Counted from the first letter of the stretch, positions 1 to 9,353 are shown. The stretch: DNA of 64,000 nt from Roseovarius sp. (GCA_027493545.1 JAOSKR010000003.1:491360-555359), one strand, 5' to 3'. Notes: generated by a model not told the origin, from the sequence alone. Translations and numbers: made by a program.

Positions 1-2
1 AG

Positions 3-1715
3 TTCCACGATCAGGTCTGCCAGGCCGCCAACCTCTTTCGCTCGCTCAAGCGCGGCGATGGCGATGTCGTGGCGCTGATCCTGCCCAACTGCCTGGAAAC
101 CGCCGTGGCGCTGATCGGCGGAATGATCGCCGGCATCGCCAGCCCGATCAACCCGCTCCTGGAGCCCGAGCAGATCGCCGCCATCCTGCGCCAGACCGGT
201 GCCCGGGTGGTGGTGACGCTCAAGTCGTTCCCCAGGGCCGACATCGCGCAGAAGGCCGCCGAGGCGGTGCGTCACGCGCCCGACGTCCACACCGTGCTCG
301 AGGTCGATCTCAACCGCTACCTCACACCGCCGAAAAGCTGGATCGTGCCGCTGATCCGGCCTGCGACCGCCGGCCGGCGCCACGCCTATGTCAGGGATTT
401 CCACCACGAGGCCGGACGCCAGCCGAAAACGCTTTCCTTCCCGGATGCAGACGGCGACCGCGTCGCGGCCCATTTCCATACCGGCGGCACCACCGGCATG
501 CCCAAGGTGGCCCAGCACCTTTATTCGGGCATGATCTACAACGGCTGGCTGGGGCACCGGCTGCTCTTTTCCGAAGCAGACAGCATCATGTGCCCGCTGC
601 CGCTCTTTCACGTCTTCGCCTGCCACGTGATCCTGATGGCGGGGCTGAAATCGGGCGCGCACGTGGTCTTTCCGACGCCCGCGGGTTATCGCGGCGAGGG
701 GGTCTTCGACAATTTCTGGAAGCTCTGCGAGCGCTGGAAGACGACCTTCGTCATCACCGTGCCCACCGCCGTGGCGGCGTTGATGCAGCGCAAGGTCGAT
801 GCCGATATCTCGACCGTCAAGAACGCCTTTTCCGGCTCGGCGCCGATGCCGCTCGAACTTTTCAACCGGTTCGAGTCGGCCACCGGCATGGCGGTGATCG
901 AGGGCTACGGGCTGACCGAGACCACCTGCCTGGTCTCGTGCAACCCGCCCGACGGCGAAAAAAGGGTGGGATCGGTCGGCATCCCCTTTCCCTATACCGA
1001 TGTGCGCATCCTGAAGGCGGGCGAGAATGGCGCGCCGGTCGAGACCGCGACCGACGAGGTGGGCGAGATCTGTGTCTCGAACCCCGGCGTCTATCCCGGC
1101 CGGACCTATACCGAGGCGGCCAGGAACGCCGACCTCTTCTACCATGAACGCTATCTGCGCACCGGCGATCTCGGCCGCATCGACCCCGACGGCTATCTCT
1201 GGATCACCGGCCGCGCCAAGGACCTGATCATCCGCGGCGGCCACAACATCGACCCCGCCGAGATCGAGGAGGCGCTGATGGCGCATCCGCAGGTGGCGAT
1301 GGCCGGCGCCATCGGCCAGCCCGACGCCTATTCGGGCGAACTGCCCTGCGCCTATGTCGAACTGGTCAACGGCGGCACCGTCACCGCCGACGAGCTGATG
1401 GAGCATTGCAGGGTGCATGTGCACGAACGCGCGGCGATGCCCAAGCATATCGAGGTGCTCGACGAGTTGCCCAAGACCGCGATCGGCAAGGTCTTCAAGC
1501 CCGACCTGCGCAAGCTGGCGATCAAGCGCATCTTTGACGCCGAACTGGAAAAGGAGGGCGTCCCCGCGCGTGTCGCGCAGGTCATCGACTGCAAGAAGCG
1601 CGGACTGGTGGCGCAGATCGAACGCCTGGGCAACTTCGACGAGGACAAGGTCGGCCATGTGCTGGGCCGGTTCACGCGGCCCTGGGAATGGGCCGGAACC
1701 GGCACCGATTGCTAG
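3..1715 (+). CDS. Acyl-CoA synthetase (AMP-forming), 5'-truncated by the window edge
   Basis: The reading frame is open from the first bases, so the true start lies outside the window; about 570 residues remain. It belongs to the ANL adenylate-forming family, which activates a carboxylic acid with ATP and then forms the CoA thioester. Visible motifs are the phosphate-binding loop HTGGTTGMPK, the core YGLTETT, the hinge region YLRTGDLGRIDPDGYLWITG followed by RAKDLIIRGGHNI, and the C-terminal catalytic lysine in PKTAIGKVFKPDLRK. The acid is not evident. It does not look like a benzoate-CoA ligase and lies 34 kb from the benzoyl-CoA genes, so I do not link it to them. It converges on leuA. Confidence 0.85.
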   Translation, partial: FHDQVCQAANLFRSLKRGDGDVVALILPNCLETAVALIGGMIAGIASPINPLLEPEQIAAILRQTGARVVVTLKSFPRADIAQKAAEAVRHAPDVHTVLEVDLNRYLTPPKSWIVPLIRPATAGRRHAYVRDFHHEAGRQPKTLSFPDADGDRVAAHFHTGGTTGMPKVAQHLYSGMIYNGWLGHRLLFSEADSIMCPLPLFHVFACHVILMAGLKSGAHVVFPTPAGYRGEGVFDNFWKLCERWKTTFVITVPTAVAALMQRKVDADISTVKNAFSGSAPMPLELFNRFESATGMAVIEGYGLTETTCLVSCNPPDGEKRVGSVGIPFPYTDVRILKAGENGAPVETATDEVGEICVSNPGVYPGRTYTEAARNADLFYHERYLRTGDLGRIDPDGYLWITGRAKDLIIRGGHNIDPAEIEEALMAHPQVAMAGAIGQPDAYSGELPCAYVELVNGGTVTADELMEHCRVHVHERAAMPKHIEVLDELPKTAIGKVFKPDLRKLAIKRIFDAELEKEGVPARVAQVIDCKKRGLVAQIERLGNFDEDKVGHVLGRFTRPWEWAGTGTDC

Positions 1716-1744
1716 GGTGCATCGCGTCTGATCGGTTGTCCACC

Positions 1745-1767
1745 CGCCCCGGGCGAGACCCGGGGCC
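1745..1767. repeat. GC-rich interspersed palindrome, copy A
   Basis: This intergenic palindrome reads CGCCCCGGGC, a short centre, then CCCGGGGCC. Closely matching cores occur at 33240-33262 and, inverted, at 53586-53608. A degenerate second palindrome follows at about 1785-1800, as in the other two copies. It looks like a dispersed intergenic repeat. Confidence 0.6.
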
Positions 1768-1894
1768 TCGCGATCGCGACAGGAGGTCCGGCCGGGGCCG
1801 GGACGGGTATTGGATATGATCGGACGCGATACGCCTTAGCCCCCGGCCGCCGAGCCGTTTCTTGCTGGCCTCAAGCACGCCCCGCGGGAATCGT

Positions 1895-1938
1895 GCGCAT
1901 GGCGGGCGACGGGGCCACGCCCGCCGCCCGCCATGCGC
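1895..1938 (-). terminator. Stem-loop just after leuA
   Basis: A perfect 13-bp inverted repeat (GCGCATGGCGGGC and its complement, 1895-1907 and 1926-1938) with an 18-nt loop begins 4 bases beyond the leuA stop codon. No U-run follows on the minus strand. It could be a 3'-end-stabilising hairpin or an intrinsic terminator lacking its tract. Confidence 0.5.
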
Positions 1939-1941
1939 GTC

Positions 1942-3531
1942 TTACGAGACGTCCTTGTAGCTGATTTCCCGTGTGTCCTCGCCGGTCCTGGCACGTCGCA
2001 CCAGCAGGCGGTTGAGCGCGTTGACATAGGCCCGCGCGCTTGCGACCACGGTATCGGTATCCGCCGACTGGCCGGTGGCGATGTTGCCGTCCTCCTCGAG
2101 CCGTACCGACACCGTCGCCTGCGCGTCGGTGCCCTCGGTCACCGCGCTGACCTGATAGAGCGACAGATGCGCGTCGTTGGGGTGCAGCTTGCGCACCGCG
2201 CGGAAGGTCGCGTCGACCGGGCCGTCGCCAGTCTCGTGCGCGGTTTTCTCGACGCCGTCGATGGTCATCACCAGTTCGGCTTCGGCCGGGCGTTCGGTGC
2301 CGCAGACCACACGCAGCGAGCGGATCACCAGCCGGTCGCGGGCGGCGTCCTCGCCGGCGGTCACCAGCGCGATGAGATCCTCGTCGTAAATCTCCTTCTT
2401 GCGGTCGGCGAGTTCCTTGAAGCGCACGAAGAGATCGTTGAGCTGGTTCTCGCCCAGTTCAAACCCCAGATCCCTGAGCTTGGAGCGCAGCGCCGCCCGC
2501 CCGGAATGCTTGCCCATGACGATGTTGGTGGCGGAGAGCCCGACATCCTCGGGGCGCATGATCTCGAAGGTCTCGGCGTTCTTGAGCATCCCGTCCTGGT
2601 GGATGCCGGATTCGTGGGCAAAGGCGTTCTTGCCGACGATGGCCTTGTTGTACTGCACCGCAAAGCCGCTGACGGTGGCGACGCGGCGGCTGATATGCAT
2701 GATCTTGGTGCTGTCGATGCCGGTGTAATACGGCATGATGTCGCCGCGCACCTTGAGCGCCATCACCACCTCCTCGAGCGCGGTGTTGCCGGCGCGTTCG
2801 CCGAGCCCGTTGATCGTGCATTCGATCTGGCGGGCGCCGCCGGCGACGGCGGCCAGCGCATTCGCGGTGGCCATGCCGAGATCGTTGTGGCAGTGGGTGG
2901 CGAAGACCACGTTCTCCGCCCCCGGCACCTCGGCGATGAGGCGGCGGATCAGTTCGGCCGATTCGACCGGCGCGGTATAGCCGACCGTATCGGGGATGTT
3001 GATGGTGGTGGCGCCCGCCTTGATGGCGATTTCGACCACGCGCGCGAGATAGTCCCATTCGGTGCGGGTTGCGTCCATCGGAGACCACTGCACGTTGTCG
3101 CAAAGGTTGCGCGCGTGGGTCACGGTTTCATGGATGCGTTCGGCCATCTCGTTCTGGCTGAGGCCGGGGATCGCCCGGTGCAGCGGCGAGGTGCCGATGA
3201 AGGTGTGGATGCGCGGCCGCGCGGCGTGGCGCACCGCCTCCCAGCAGCGGTCGATATCCTTGAGGTTGGCACGAGCCAGCCCGCAGATCACCGCATCGCG
3301 GCTGCGTTCGGCGATTTCCCTGACGGCGCGGAAGTCGCCCTCGGACGCGATCGGGAAGCCGGCCTCGATGATATCGACGCCCATCTCATCCAGCAGCCCC
3401 GCGATTTCGAGCTTTTCCTCGTGAGTCATGGTTGCGCCGGGGGATTGTTCGCCGTCGCGCAGCGTGGTGTCGAAGATCACCACTCTGTCCTTGTTCGCCG
3501 TCGACGGAACGGGATTCTTGTCGGTCGTCAT
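1942..3531 (-). CDS. leuA: 2-isopropylmalate synthase
   Basis: LeuA condenses acetyl-CoA with 2-oxoisovalerate, the committed step of leucine synthesis. The 529-residue protein has the HMGL/DRE-TIM metallolyase signature DTTLRDGEQSPG near residue 25, the metal-binding THCHNDLG segment, the SGIHQDGMLKN region, and a C-terminal LeuA dimer domain that normally confers leucine feedback inhibition. The length is that of the long bacterial form. The start at MTTDKNPVP leaves a short spacer after the upstream attenuator. The gene stands alone behind a leucine-codon leader peptide with a hairpin (3553-3699), so control by leucyl-tRNA supply is likely. Confidence 0.95.
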   Translation of the reverse strand: MTTDKNPVPSTANKDRVVIFDTTLRDGEQSPGATMTHEEKLEIAGLLDEMGVDIIEAGFPIASEGDFRAVREIAERSRDAVICGLARANLKDIDRCWEAVRHAARPRIHTFIGTSPLHRAIPGLSQNEMAERIHETVTHARNLCDNVQWSPMDATRTEWDYLARVVEIAIKAGATTINIPDTVGYTAPVESAELIRRLIAEVPGAENVVFATHCHNDLGMATANALAAVAGGARQIECTINGLGERAGNTALEEVVMALKVRGDIMPYYTGIDSTKIMHISRRVATVSGFAVQYNKAIVGKNAFAHESGIHQDGMLKNAETFEIMRPEDVGLSATNIVMGKHSGRAALRSKLRDLGFELGENQLNDLFVRFKELADRKKEIYDEDLIALVTAGEDAARDRLVIRSLRVVCGTERPAEAELVMTIDGVEKTAHETGDGPVDATFRAVRKLHPNDAHLSLYQVSAVTEGTDAQATVSVRLEEDGNIATGQSADTDTVVASARAYVNALNRLLVRRARTGEDTREISYKDVS

Positions 3532-3552
3532 GTCGGGTCTCTTTTCGGTTGT

Positions 3553-3628
3553 CCTAAGCCATTTGGCGCGATGACAGGCACATCCTCTGAGCGGTCGCGC
3601 CGGATGGCACGCTCAGAGGCGGCTTAGG
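3553..3628 (-). promoter_or_regulatory. Leucine attenuator stem-loops ahead of leuA
   Basis: Two nested inverted repeats lie between the leader peptide and leuA: an inner perfect 10-bp stem (CCTCTGAGCG/CGCTCAGAGG, 3584-3593 with 3610-3619) and an outer 8-bp stem (CCTAAGCC/GGCTTAGG, 3553-3560 with 3621-3628). The last leucine codons and stop of the leader lie inside the upstream arms, so a ribosome stalled on leucine codons would block the stem. No clear U-run follows, so the readout could be termination or access to the leuA ribosome-binding site. Confidence 0.75.
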
Positions 3629-3699
3629 AGCAGCAGAACCGGGAGACAAGCCGCGCGCGGGCGCGGGGCTGTCCTGGCGATATGGTTCTGCATCATCAT
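3613..3699 (-). CDS. leuL: leuA leader peptide (28 aa, leucine-rich)
   Basis: A short frame begins with three consecutive ATG codons and encodes 28 residues ending LPVLLLLSRL, then a stop. Six of the last ten residues are leucine, four of them consecutive. The final codons overlap the 5' arms of the hairpins in front of leuA. This is the classic layout of a leucine attenuator, in which charged leucyl-tRNA decides whether the ribosome stalls. No Shine-Dalgarno sequence is evident, and the candidate -10 box lies only about 9 nt upstream, so the leader mRNA may be leaderless. Confidence 0.75.
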   Translation of the reverse strand: MMMQNHIARTAPRPRAACLPVLLLLSRL

Positions 3700-3708
3700 G
3701 GGGCGGAA

Positions 3709-3736
3709 CTATAACCGGGCTGATCGCGGTTGAAAA
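3709..3736 (-). promoter_or_regulatory. Candidate leuL-leuA promoter
   Basis: On the minus strand TTATAG (3709-3714) follows a weak -35 TTTTCA (3731-3736) at 16-bp spacing. The predicted start of transcription falls at or next to the first ATG of the leader peptide. The -35 match is poor, so this is tentative. Confidence 0.4.
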
Positions 3737-3757
3737 CCCGCAATTGGCATCTGCGCC

Positions 3758-5224
3758 CTATTCGGCGGCGGGTGGCTGGGCCCCGGTTTCCGCGCCGGTA
3801 TCCGTGCCCGTCTCTTCGGCGGGGCCATCGGCGGCGGCCTCGGCCAGCGCGCCGTCCTGCCATTCGCCGCTCGCTTCCTCGCCGGTGGCATAACGCATCG
3901 TGCCCTGGCCCTGGCGCTTGCCACCCCTGAACATGCCCTCGTAGACATCGCCGTTCGAATAGGTTGCCACGCCAATGCCCGAGATTTCGCCGTCTTTCCA
4001 CTCGCCCTCGTAGGTAAAGCCGTCGGGCATCACGATCTTGCCCTGGCCGTGGCGCTGGCCGTTCTCGAACTGGCCCTGGTAGACGGTGCCGTCGGGATAG
4101 GTGGCGGTGCCCTGGCCGTGGCGCTGGCCCTCTCTCCATTCGCCCTCGTAGCGATAGCCGTCGGCATAGGTCATCACGCCGAAGCCGTCGTTTCGTGCGT
4201 TCTCGAACTCGCCCTCGTAGACCAGCCCGTTGGGATAGGTGGCCTTGCCCTTGCCCTCGATCACGCCACCAACCCACTCGCCCTCGTAGGTCGAGCCGTC
4301 GGGATAGGTGATGCTGCCCTGGCCGTTGGCGAGATCGTCGCGGAACGCGCCGACATAGACCGAGCCGTCGGGATAGGTGACCTTGCCCTGACCGGAAATC
4401 TTGCCGGCCACCCAGTTGCCCTCGTAGCGATAGCCGTCGGTGCCGGTGAAGGTGCCCTGCCCGTGGCGGCGGTCGTCCTTGAACTGGCCCTCGTAGACGT
4501 CGCCGTTCTCGTAGGTGACGCGGCCCTCGCCCTCGCGCCGGCCGCGGACCAGATCGCCCTCGTAGACATCGCCGTTGGGCTGCACCAGCCGGCCCTTGCC
4601 GTCGATCTGGCCGTCCTTCCAGGTGCCGGTGTAGACCAGCCCGTCGGGCATCGAAAGCGTGCCCTGGCCCTCGCGCGCGCCGTTGACGACCTGGCCCTCG
4701 TAGACCGCGCCGTCGGGATAGGTGATGGTGGCCTCGCCGTCCTTGACGCCCTCGACCCAGGTGCCGTCATAGACATAGCCGCCGGGGCTTTCCATCCGGC
4801 CCTGCCCGTGATGCATGGCGTTGAGAAACTCGCCCTCGTAACGCACACCGTTGGCATAGACTGCGGTTCCGCGTCCGGTGATCTTGCCGTCCTGCCATTC
4901 GCCCTCGTAGGTGCCGCCATCGGTAAAGACGATCTTGCCGACGCCGTGCGGCTTGCCGCGGACGAACTCGCCTTCGTAGACCGATCCGTTGGGGAATCGC
5001 GCCACGCCCTGACCGCGGATTTCGCCCTCGACCCACTCGCCGGTGTACTCGTAGCCGTTGGGCAGCGTGTAGGTCCCGGTGCCGTGTTGCAGCCCGTCCT
5101 TGAAGGTGCCCTCGTAGATGCCGCCATCCTCATACTGCTTGGTCTGGACGTCGCCGCCCTGTGCCAGTGCGCCCGCGGCGGCCACGATGGCAACGGCAAG
5201 CGATACGGTCAGCCTCTTGTTCAT
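3758..5224 (-). CDS. Exported MORN-repeat protein
   Basis: The 488-residue product starts with a signal peptide (MNKRLTVSLAVAIVAAAGA, cleavage near ALAQ). About 18 tandem MORN repeats of 23 residues follow, with the periodic pattern YEGEF/W...G.G......G. A short Pro/Ala/Glu/Thr-rich tail ends the protein. MORN repeats form elongated beta-hairpin stacks and often mediate membrane or protein contacts; the role in bacteria is mostly unknown. The signal peptide places it in the periplasm or outside the cell. The repeats are well conserved with each other at DNA level, making this a possible slippage or misassembly hot spot. It is divergent from nadE. Confidence 0.85.
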   Translation of the reverse strand: MNKRLTVSLAVAIVAAAGALAQGGDVQTKQYEDGGIYEGTFKDGLQHGTGTYTLPNGYEYTGEWVEGEIRGQGVARFPNGSVYEGEFVRGKPHGVGKIVFTDGGTYEGEWQDGKITGRGTAVYANGVRYEGEFLNAMHHGQGRMESPGGYVYDGTWVEGVKDGEATITYPDGAVYEGQVVNGAREGQGTLSMPDGLVYTGTWKDGQIDGKGRLVQPNGDVYEGDLVRGRREGEGRVTYENGDVYEGQFKDDRRHGQGTFTGTDGYRYEGNWVAGKISGQGKVTYPDGSVYVGAFRDDLANGQGSITYPDGSTYEGEWVGGVIEGKGKATYPNGLVYEGEFENARNDGFGVMTYADGYRYEGEWREGQRHGQGTATYPDGTVYQGQFENGQRHGQGKIVMPDGFTYEGEWKDGEISGIGVATYSNGDVYEGMFRGGKRQGQGTMRYATGEEASGEWQDGALAEAAADGPAEETGTDTGAETGAQPPAAE

Positions 5225-5384
5225 GTCTGTCCCTGATGCCCCGGCCTGTCATCCCTGCGCTGGCGCCAAACCTAGAGGACGCGGCAGGGGCTGACAACGG
5301 CTTTTGCCCGAAACCGGCTTCCCCCTCGCGGCCGCATCTGCTACATCGGGCGCGAAAGGCCCGGCAGCGAAAGGTTCCAGCGAC

Positions 5385-7051
5385 ATGTCCGACAGGTTCC
5401 GCCTGACCCTGGCCCAGCTCGACGCCACCGTGGGCGATCTGGCCGGCAACGCCGCGGCGGCGCGCCGCGCCTGGGCCGAGGGGCGCGCGGCCGGGGCGCG
5501 GCTGGTGGCGCTGCCCGAGATGTTCCTGACCGGCTACAACCCGCAGGACCTGGTGCGCAAACCCGCCTTTCACCAGGAGGCCATTTCACTGATCGAAGAG
5601 CTGGCGCGCGATTGCGCCGACGGCCCGGCGTTGGCGATCGGCGCCCCGGGGCTGGAGGGGGCGGAACTCTTCAACGCCTATTACATCCTCGACCGGGGCC
5701 GGATCGCGGCGCGCATCTTCAAGCATCACCTGCCCAACGAGACGGTCTTCGACGAAAAGCGCCTGTTCGCCGCCGGGCCCGTGGGCGGACCCTATGCCCT
5801 CGACGGGGTGCGCATCGGCAGCCCGGTCTGCGAGGATGCCTGGTTCGACGACGTGACCGAGACCCTGGCCGAGACCGGCGCCGAATTCCTGCTCGTCCCC
5901 AACGGCTCGCCCTACAGCCGCGACAAGATGGACAAGCGTCTGAACCTGATGGTGGCGCGGGTGGTCGAGACCGGGCTGCCGCTGATTTACCTCAACCTCG
6001 TCGGCGGGCAGGACGATCAGATCTTCGACGGCGGCAGTTTCGTGCTCAACCCCGGTGGCGAACTGGCGTTGCAGCTGCCGGTGATGGAAGAGGCCATTGC
6101 CCCCCTCGAGATGGGGCGCGGGGCCCGGGGGGGGGGGGGGGGCCGGGGGGGGGGGGGGCGGCGGCGGGGGCGGGGGAGCAGGACTACCGCGCCATGGTGC
6201 TGGGCACAGGCGACTACATGCGCAGAGCGGATTTTCAAAGGCTGTTCTGGGGCTCTCGGGCGGGCTCGACAGCGCGCTTGTCGCCGCCATCGCCGCCGAT
6301 GCGCTGGGGCCCGAGAACCTGCGCTGCGTGATGCTGCCTTCGGAATACACCTCGGCCGCTTCGCTTCAGGATGCGCAGGCGGTGGCGGGGCGCCTTGGCT
6401 GCCGCCTGGACGATGTGCCGATCTCGGCCGCCCGGGCGGCGGTCACGCAGACGCTGGCGCCGCTTTTCGAGGGGCTGGCCCCCGATCTCACCGAGGAAAA
6501 CATCCAGTCGCGCCTGCGCGGGATCCTGCTGATGGCGCTGTCGAACAAGTTCGGCGAGATGCTGCTCAGTACCGGCAACAAGTCCGAGGTGGCGGTGGGC
6601 TACGCCACCATCTATGGCGACATGTGCGGCGGCTACAATCCGCTGAAAGATCTCTACAAGACCCGCGTCTTCGAGATCTGCCGCTGGCGCAACGCCCACC
6701 ACCGGCCGTGGATGCGGGCGCCTGCGGGCGAGGTGATCCCGCCCCGGGTGATCGACAAGCCGCCCTCGGCGGAATTGCGCGAAGATCAGAAGGACAGCGA
6801 TTCACTGCCCGACTACCCGGTGCTCGACGGCATTCTGGAGGTTCTGATCGACCGCGACGGTTCGGTCGCGGATTGCGTCGCGGCGGGGTTTTCGCGTGCC
6901 GACGCCGAACAGGTGGCGCAGCTGATTCGCGTGTCCGAATACAAGCGCTTCCAGTCGGCGCCGGGTCCCGCGGCTGTCGCGGCGCGCCTTCTGGCTCGAC
7001 CGGCGCTATCCGCTGGTCAACCGCTGGCGCGACACGACCGGCGGGAATTGA
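5385..7051 (+). CDS. nadE: Glutamine-dependent NAD+ synthetase (frameshifted in this sequence)
   Basis: NadE makes NAD+ from deamido-NAD+, ATP and glutamine. The N-terminal nitrilase-fold glutaminase shows its Glu-Lys-Cys triad (LPEMFLTGY, KHHLPN, PVCEDAWF). The C-terminal domain has the P-loop LSGGLDSALVA and the stretches TGNKSEVAVGYATIYGDM and EYKRFQSAPG. I start at MSDRFRLTL (5385). The frame breaks three times: across the G tract at 6114-6177, near 6222-6232, and near 6962, after which the expected C-terminus LDRRYPLVNRWRD is readable to the stop at 7049-7051. Corrected length is about 554 residues, normal for the family. An essential enzyme with three breaks points to sequence error. 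Confidence 0.85.
6114..6177. other. Nearly pure G/C tract inside nadE, probable artefact
   Basis: About 64 bases consist almost only of G with a few C. They fall in the linker between the two NadE domains, where normal mixed-composition codons are expected, and the frame differs on either side. The length is close to what the linker needs, so bases may have been replaced by G rather than added. Confidence 0.6.
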
Positions 7052-7076
7052 GCGTTTCCGGCCGGGGCGGCGCCAT

Positions 7077-7097
7077 GAGTATTTCCGGCAAGATGAA
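7077..7097 (+). repeat. GAGTATTT...GGCAAGATGAA intergenic repeat, copy 1
   Basis: This 21-nt element between nadE and ipdC matches 14975-14997 (between gcvH and gcvP) apart from one extra C in the latter. I recognise this kind of element as a common short intergenic repeat of Rhodobacteraceae genomes; the function is unknown. Confidence 0.6.
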
Positions 7098-7124
7098 AGC
7101 ATGGCGCGCGGATCGGCGCGGCGC

Positions 7125-8763
7125 TCATTCTTCCTTGAGCGCCGACATCTCGCGCACCGCGCCGACGAAGCGGGCGAGCGAGGCGGAGGTCTGGCCACGG
7201 GGCAGCATCACCTCGATCAGCTGAAAGCGGCTGACGTCGGCATGGGCCTCGGCCAGCGCGCGACCCAGCTCCGCGCAGGTCCGTACGCGCACGCCGTGGC
7301 CGCCCAGATGCGCCGCGATCTCGGCATAATGCCAGTCGTCGAGGTCGTGATAGGACGGCCCCGGCTGAAAGACGCGCAGCATTTCCCAGCTCAGGTTGTT
7401 GAACACGATCACGATCGGGGGCCCAGCCGTATTTGCGGCAGTTGCCGAGTTCCCACCCGGTCATCTGAAAGGCGCCGTCGCCCACCAGCACGATCGGGCG
7501 CCGTCCGGTGCAGGCGGCGATCGCCATGCCGGCGGGCACACCGAGGCCCATCGAGGCATAATAGCCCGGCGCCACGAACTCGGTATCGACGATTTCCAGC
7601 CCGGTGAAGAGGCAATCGCCGATGTCGGTGGCGATGGGCATCCGCCCGTGGGCGTCAAACAGGTCGTTGACGGCCTGCGCCACATGCGCCGGCGCGAGCG
7701 GCGTGTCGTCATCGGGCAGGCCGCGGGCGTAGTCGGGCGCATGCGCATTGGGCCGGGCGTGGTCGAGCGGTTCGGCCAGTTCGGTCATGGCGTCGACCAG
7801 CGCCTCCAGCGTGACCTGCGGGTAGGTGTGGTGGGAAAAGGTCACGCTCCGGTCGAGCGCCTGGATCGCGCCGCGCAGGTCGATATTCCGGCCCGAGACG
7901 CCGAAATTGGTGTCGCTGACGATCACGCCGAGCATCAGCAGGCAGTCGGCGCCCTCGACATAGCGCGCCGCGGTCTCGCTCCCGGCCGAGCCCAGATAGG
8001 CGCCCATCAGCGGCAGGTCCTGGCGCGCCAGCAGGCCGCGGCCCATGAAGCTCGTCGCCGCCGGCAGGCCGAGCTTGCGGCAGAGCCCGGCGATCTTGTC
8101 CTCGATGCCGTAGCGCCGTGCCTCGACGCCCACAAGGATCGCGGGCGCGCTGGCCTTGCGCATCCGGCCGAGGATTTCCTTGGCGCAGGCGCGCGCCGCC
8201 TCGGGGTCGGTTGGCGCCGGATCGAAGGCCGGCACCGCCGCGCAGGGGGCGTTCACCAGATCGCGCGGCACCTCGAGATAGACCGGGCGGGAATAGAGGC
8301 GCGCGGCGTCGAGCACGCGGGCGATCTCGGCGGGCGCGGTGGCGGGATCGTTGAGCGCGGCCTGCGCGCAGGTCAGTTCGCGGTAGATTTCGAACTGCGA
8401 GTTCAGCGTCTTGACCTGGTGGTGCAGGCTGAGGCCGAGCTTGCCCTCCTGCGCGCCGGGCGCGCCCGAGATCACCACCAGCGGCGATTTCTCGGCGTAG
8501 GCCTGGGCCACCGCATTGACCATGTTGAGCGCGCCGGCGCCGTAGGTGACGACCGCCACGCCGAGCGTGCTGGTGATGCGTCCGGCGGCATCGGCGGCGT
8601 AGCCGACGCCGGGCTCGTGGCTGAGCGTGTGCAAGGGCAGGATCGCGCTCTCCTCGATCACCCGGAAAAGGGGCAGGACAAAATCGCCCGGAATGCCGAA
8701 CAGGCGGTCGGCGCCGCGATCCTTGAGCGCGTGCAGGAGGGCGGTGGCGAGGGTTTGGGTCAT
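7125..8763 (-). CDS. ipdC: Indolepyruvate/phenylpyruvate decarboxylase (TPP-dependent; one frameshift)
   Basis: The protein closely follows the Azospirillum IpdC/phenylpyruvate decarboxylase pattern: FGIPGDFVLPLF and HEPGVGYAADAAGR at the N-terminus, GAGALNMVNAVAQAYAEKSP, and the TPP/Mg site GDGAFQMTGWELGN with the downstream partner NNLSWEMLR. It would convert aromatic 2-oxo acids to arylacetaldehydes. The frame breaks in a G5 run (7417-7421); the C-terminus continues in another frame to 7125. Corrected length is about 545 residues, equal to the Azospirillum enzyme. I take MTQTLATALL (8763) as start; 8799 is possible. Substrate preference cannot be read from the sequence. Confidence 0.8.
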
Positions 8764-8836
8764 CGGTCGATCCATGTCTTGATATGCGTGGTCCGGCATT
8801 GCTTACCCCGGGCGCGCCGGCGGTGAAAGCCCGGCG

Positions 8837-9233
8837 TCATTCCCACCAGCGGTCGATGGTGGCGATATCGGCATCCGACCAGCCGAAATGATGGGCGAAT
8901 TCATGCACCAAGACATGCGCCACGAGGTCCGTCAGCGCAACATCGCCGCGCTCGCGCCATTCCGCCGAGGATCGGTTCGCGGAAGAGCCAGACCGTGTCG
9001 GGGCCCATCGGCTGATCGGAGACCGATTTCTCGGTCATAGGGATGCCGTCGTAAAGGCCCGTCAGTTCCAGCGGGTCGGTCATGCCGAGCTCGTCGAGCA
9101 TCCAGCGCGCGGGCCGGTCCTCGACCCGGAGCGCCACGGCTCGGGCGGGGCCACGGAACGCGGGCGGCAGCGCGTCGACGGCGGCGCGCGCCATCTCCTC
9201 GATCTCGTGCAGGGCGGGGTTCTTGCGGCTCAT
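8837..9233 (-). CDS. Small zincin-like metallopeptidase-family protein (one frameshift)
   Basis: The N-terminal half starts MSRKNPALHEIEEMARAAVD. An extra G near 8961-8970 shifts the frame, and the C-terminal half then reads to the zinc motif VHEFAHHFGW and ends IDRWWE at 8837. The restored protein is about 131 residues, typical of the minimal metallopeptidase-like family (PF06262 type) with an HExxH core. The substrate of this family is not known. Its start lies 120 bp from the divergent gltX. Confidence 0.75.
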
Positions 9234-9353
9234 GCACCAGATATGCGGCGACGTGCGACGAAAGGGAAGGCCAGCGGCGCGCCGGCGGCCCGGAACTGGA
9301 CAAAGCGCCCGGCCTGTGACATGGCGCGCGCACGTCACCCGGAGCCCGCGACC

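Noticed and set aside
1933..3627. A long plus-strand open frame over leuA
   Set aside because: It is the antisense shadow of leuA, rich in His, Asp, Gly and Arg with no family features.
4049..5236. A repetitive plus-strand open frame over the MORN gene
   Set aside because: Its repetitiveness is only the complement of the MORN repeats.
5586..6350. A minus-strand frame encoding polyproline
   Set aside because: The proline run comes from the G tract in nadE, which is itself suspect.
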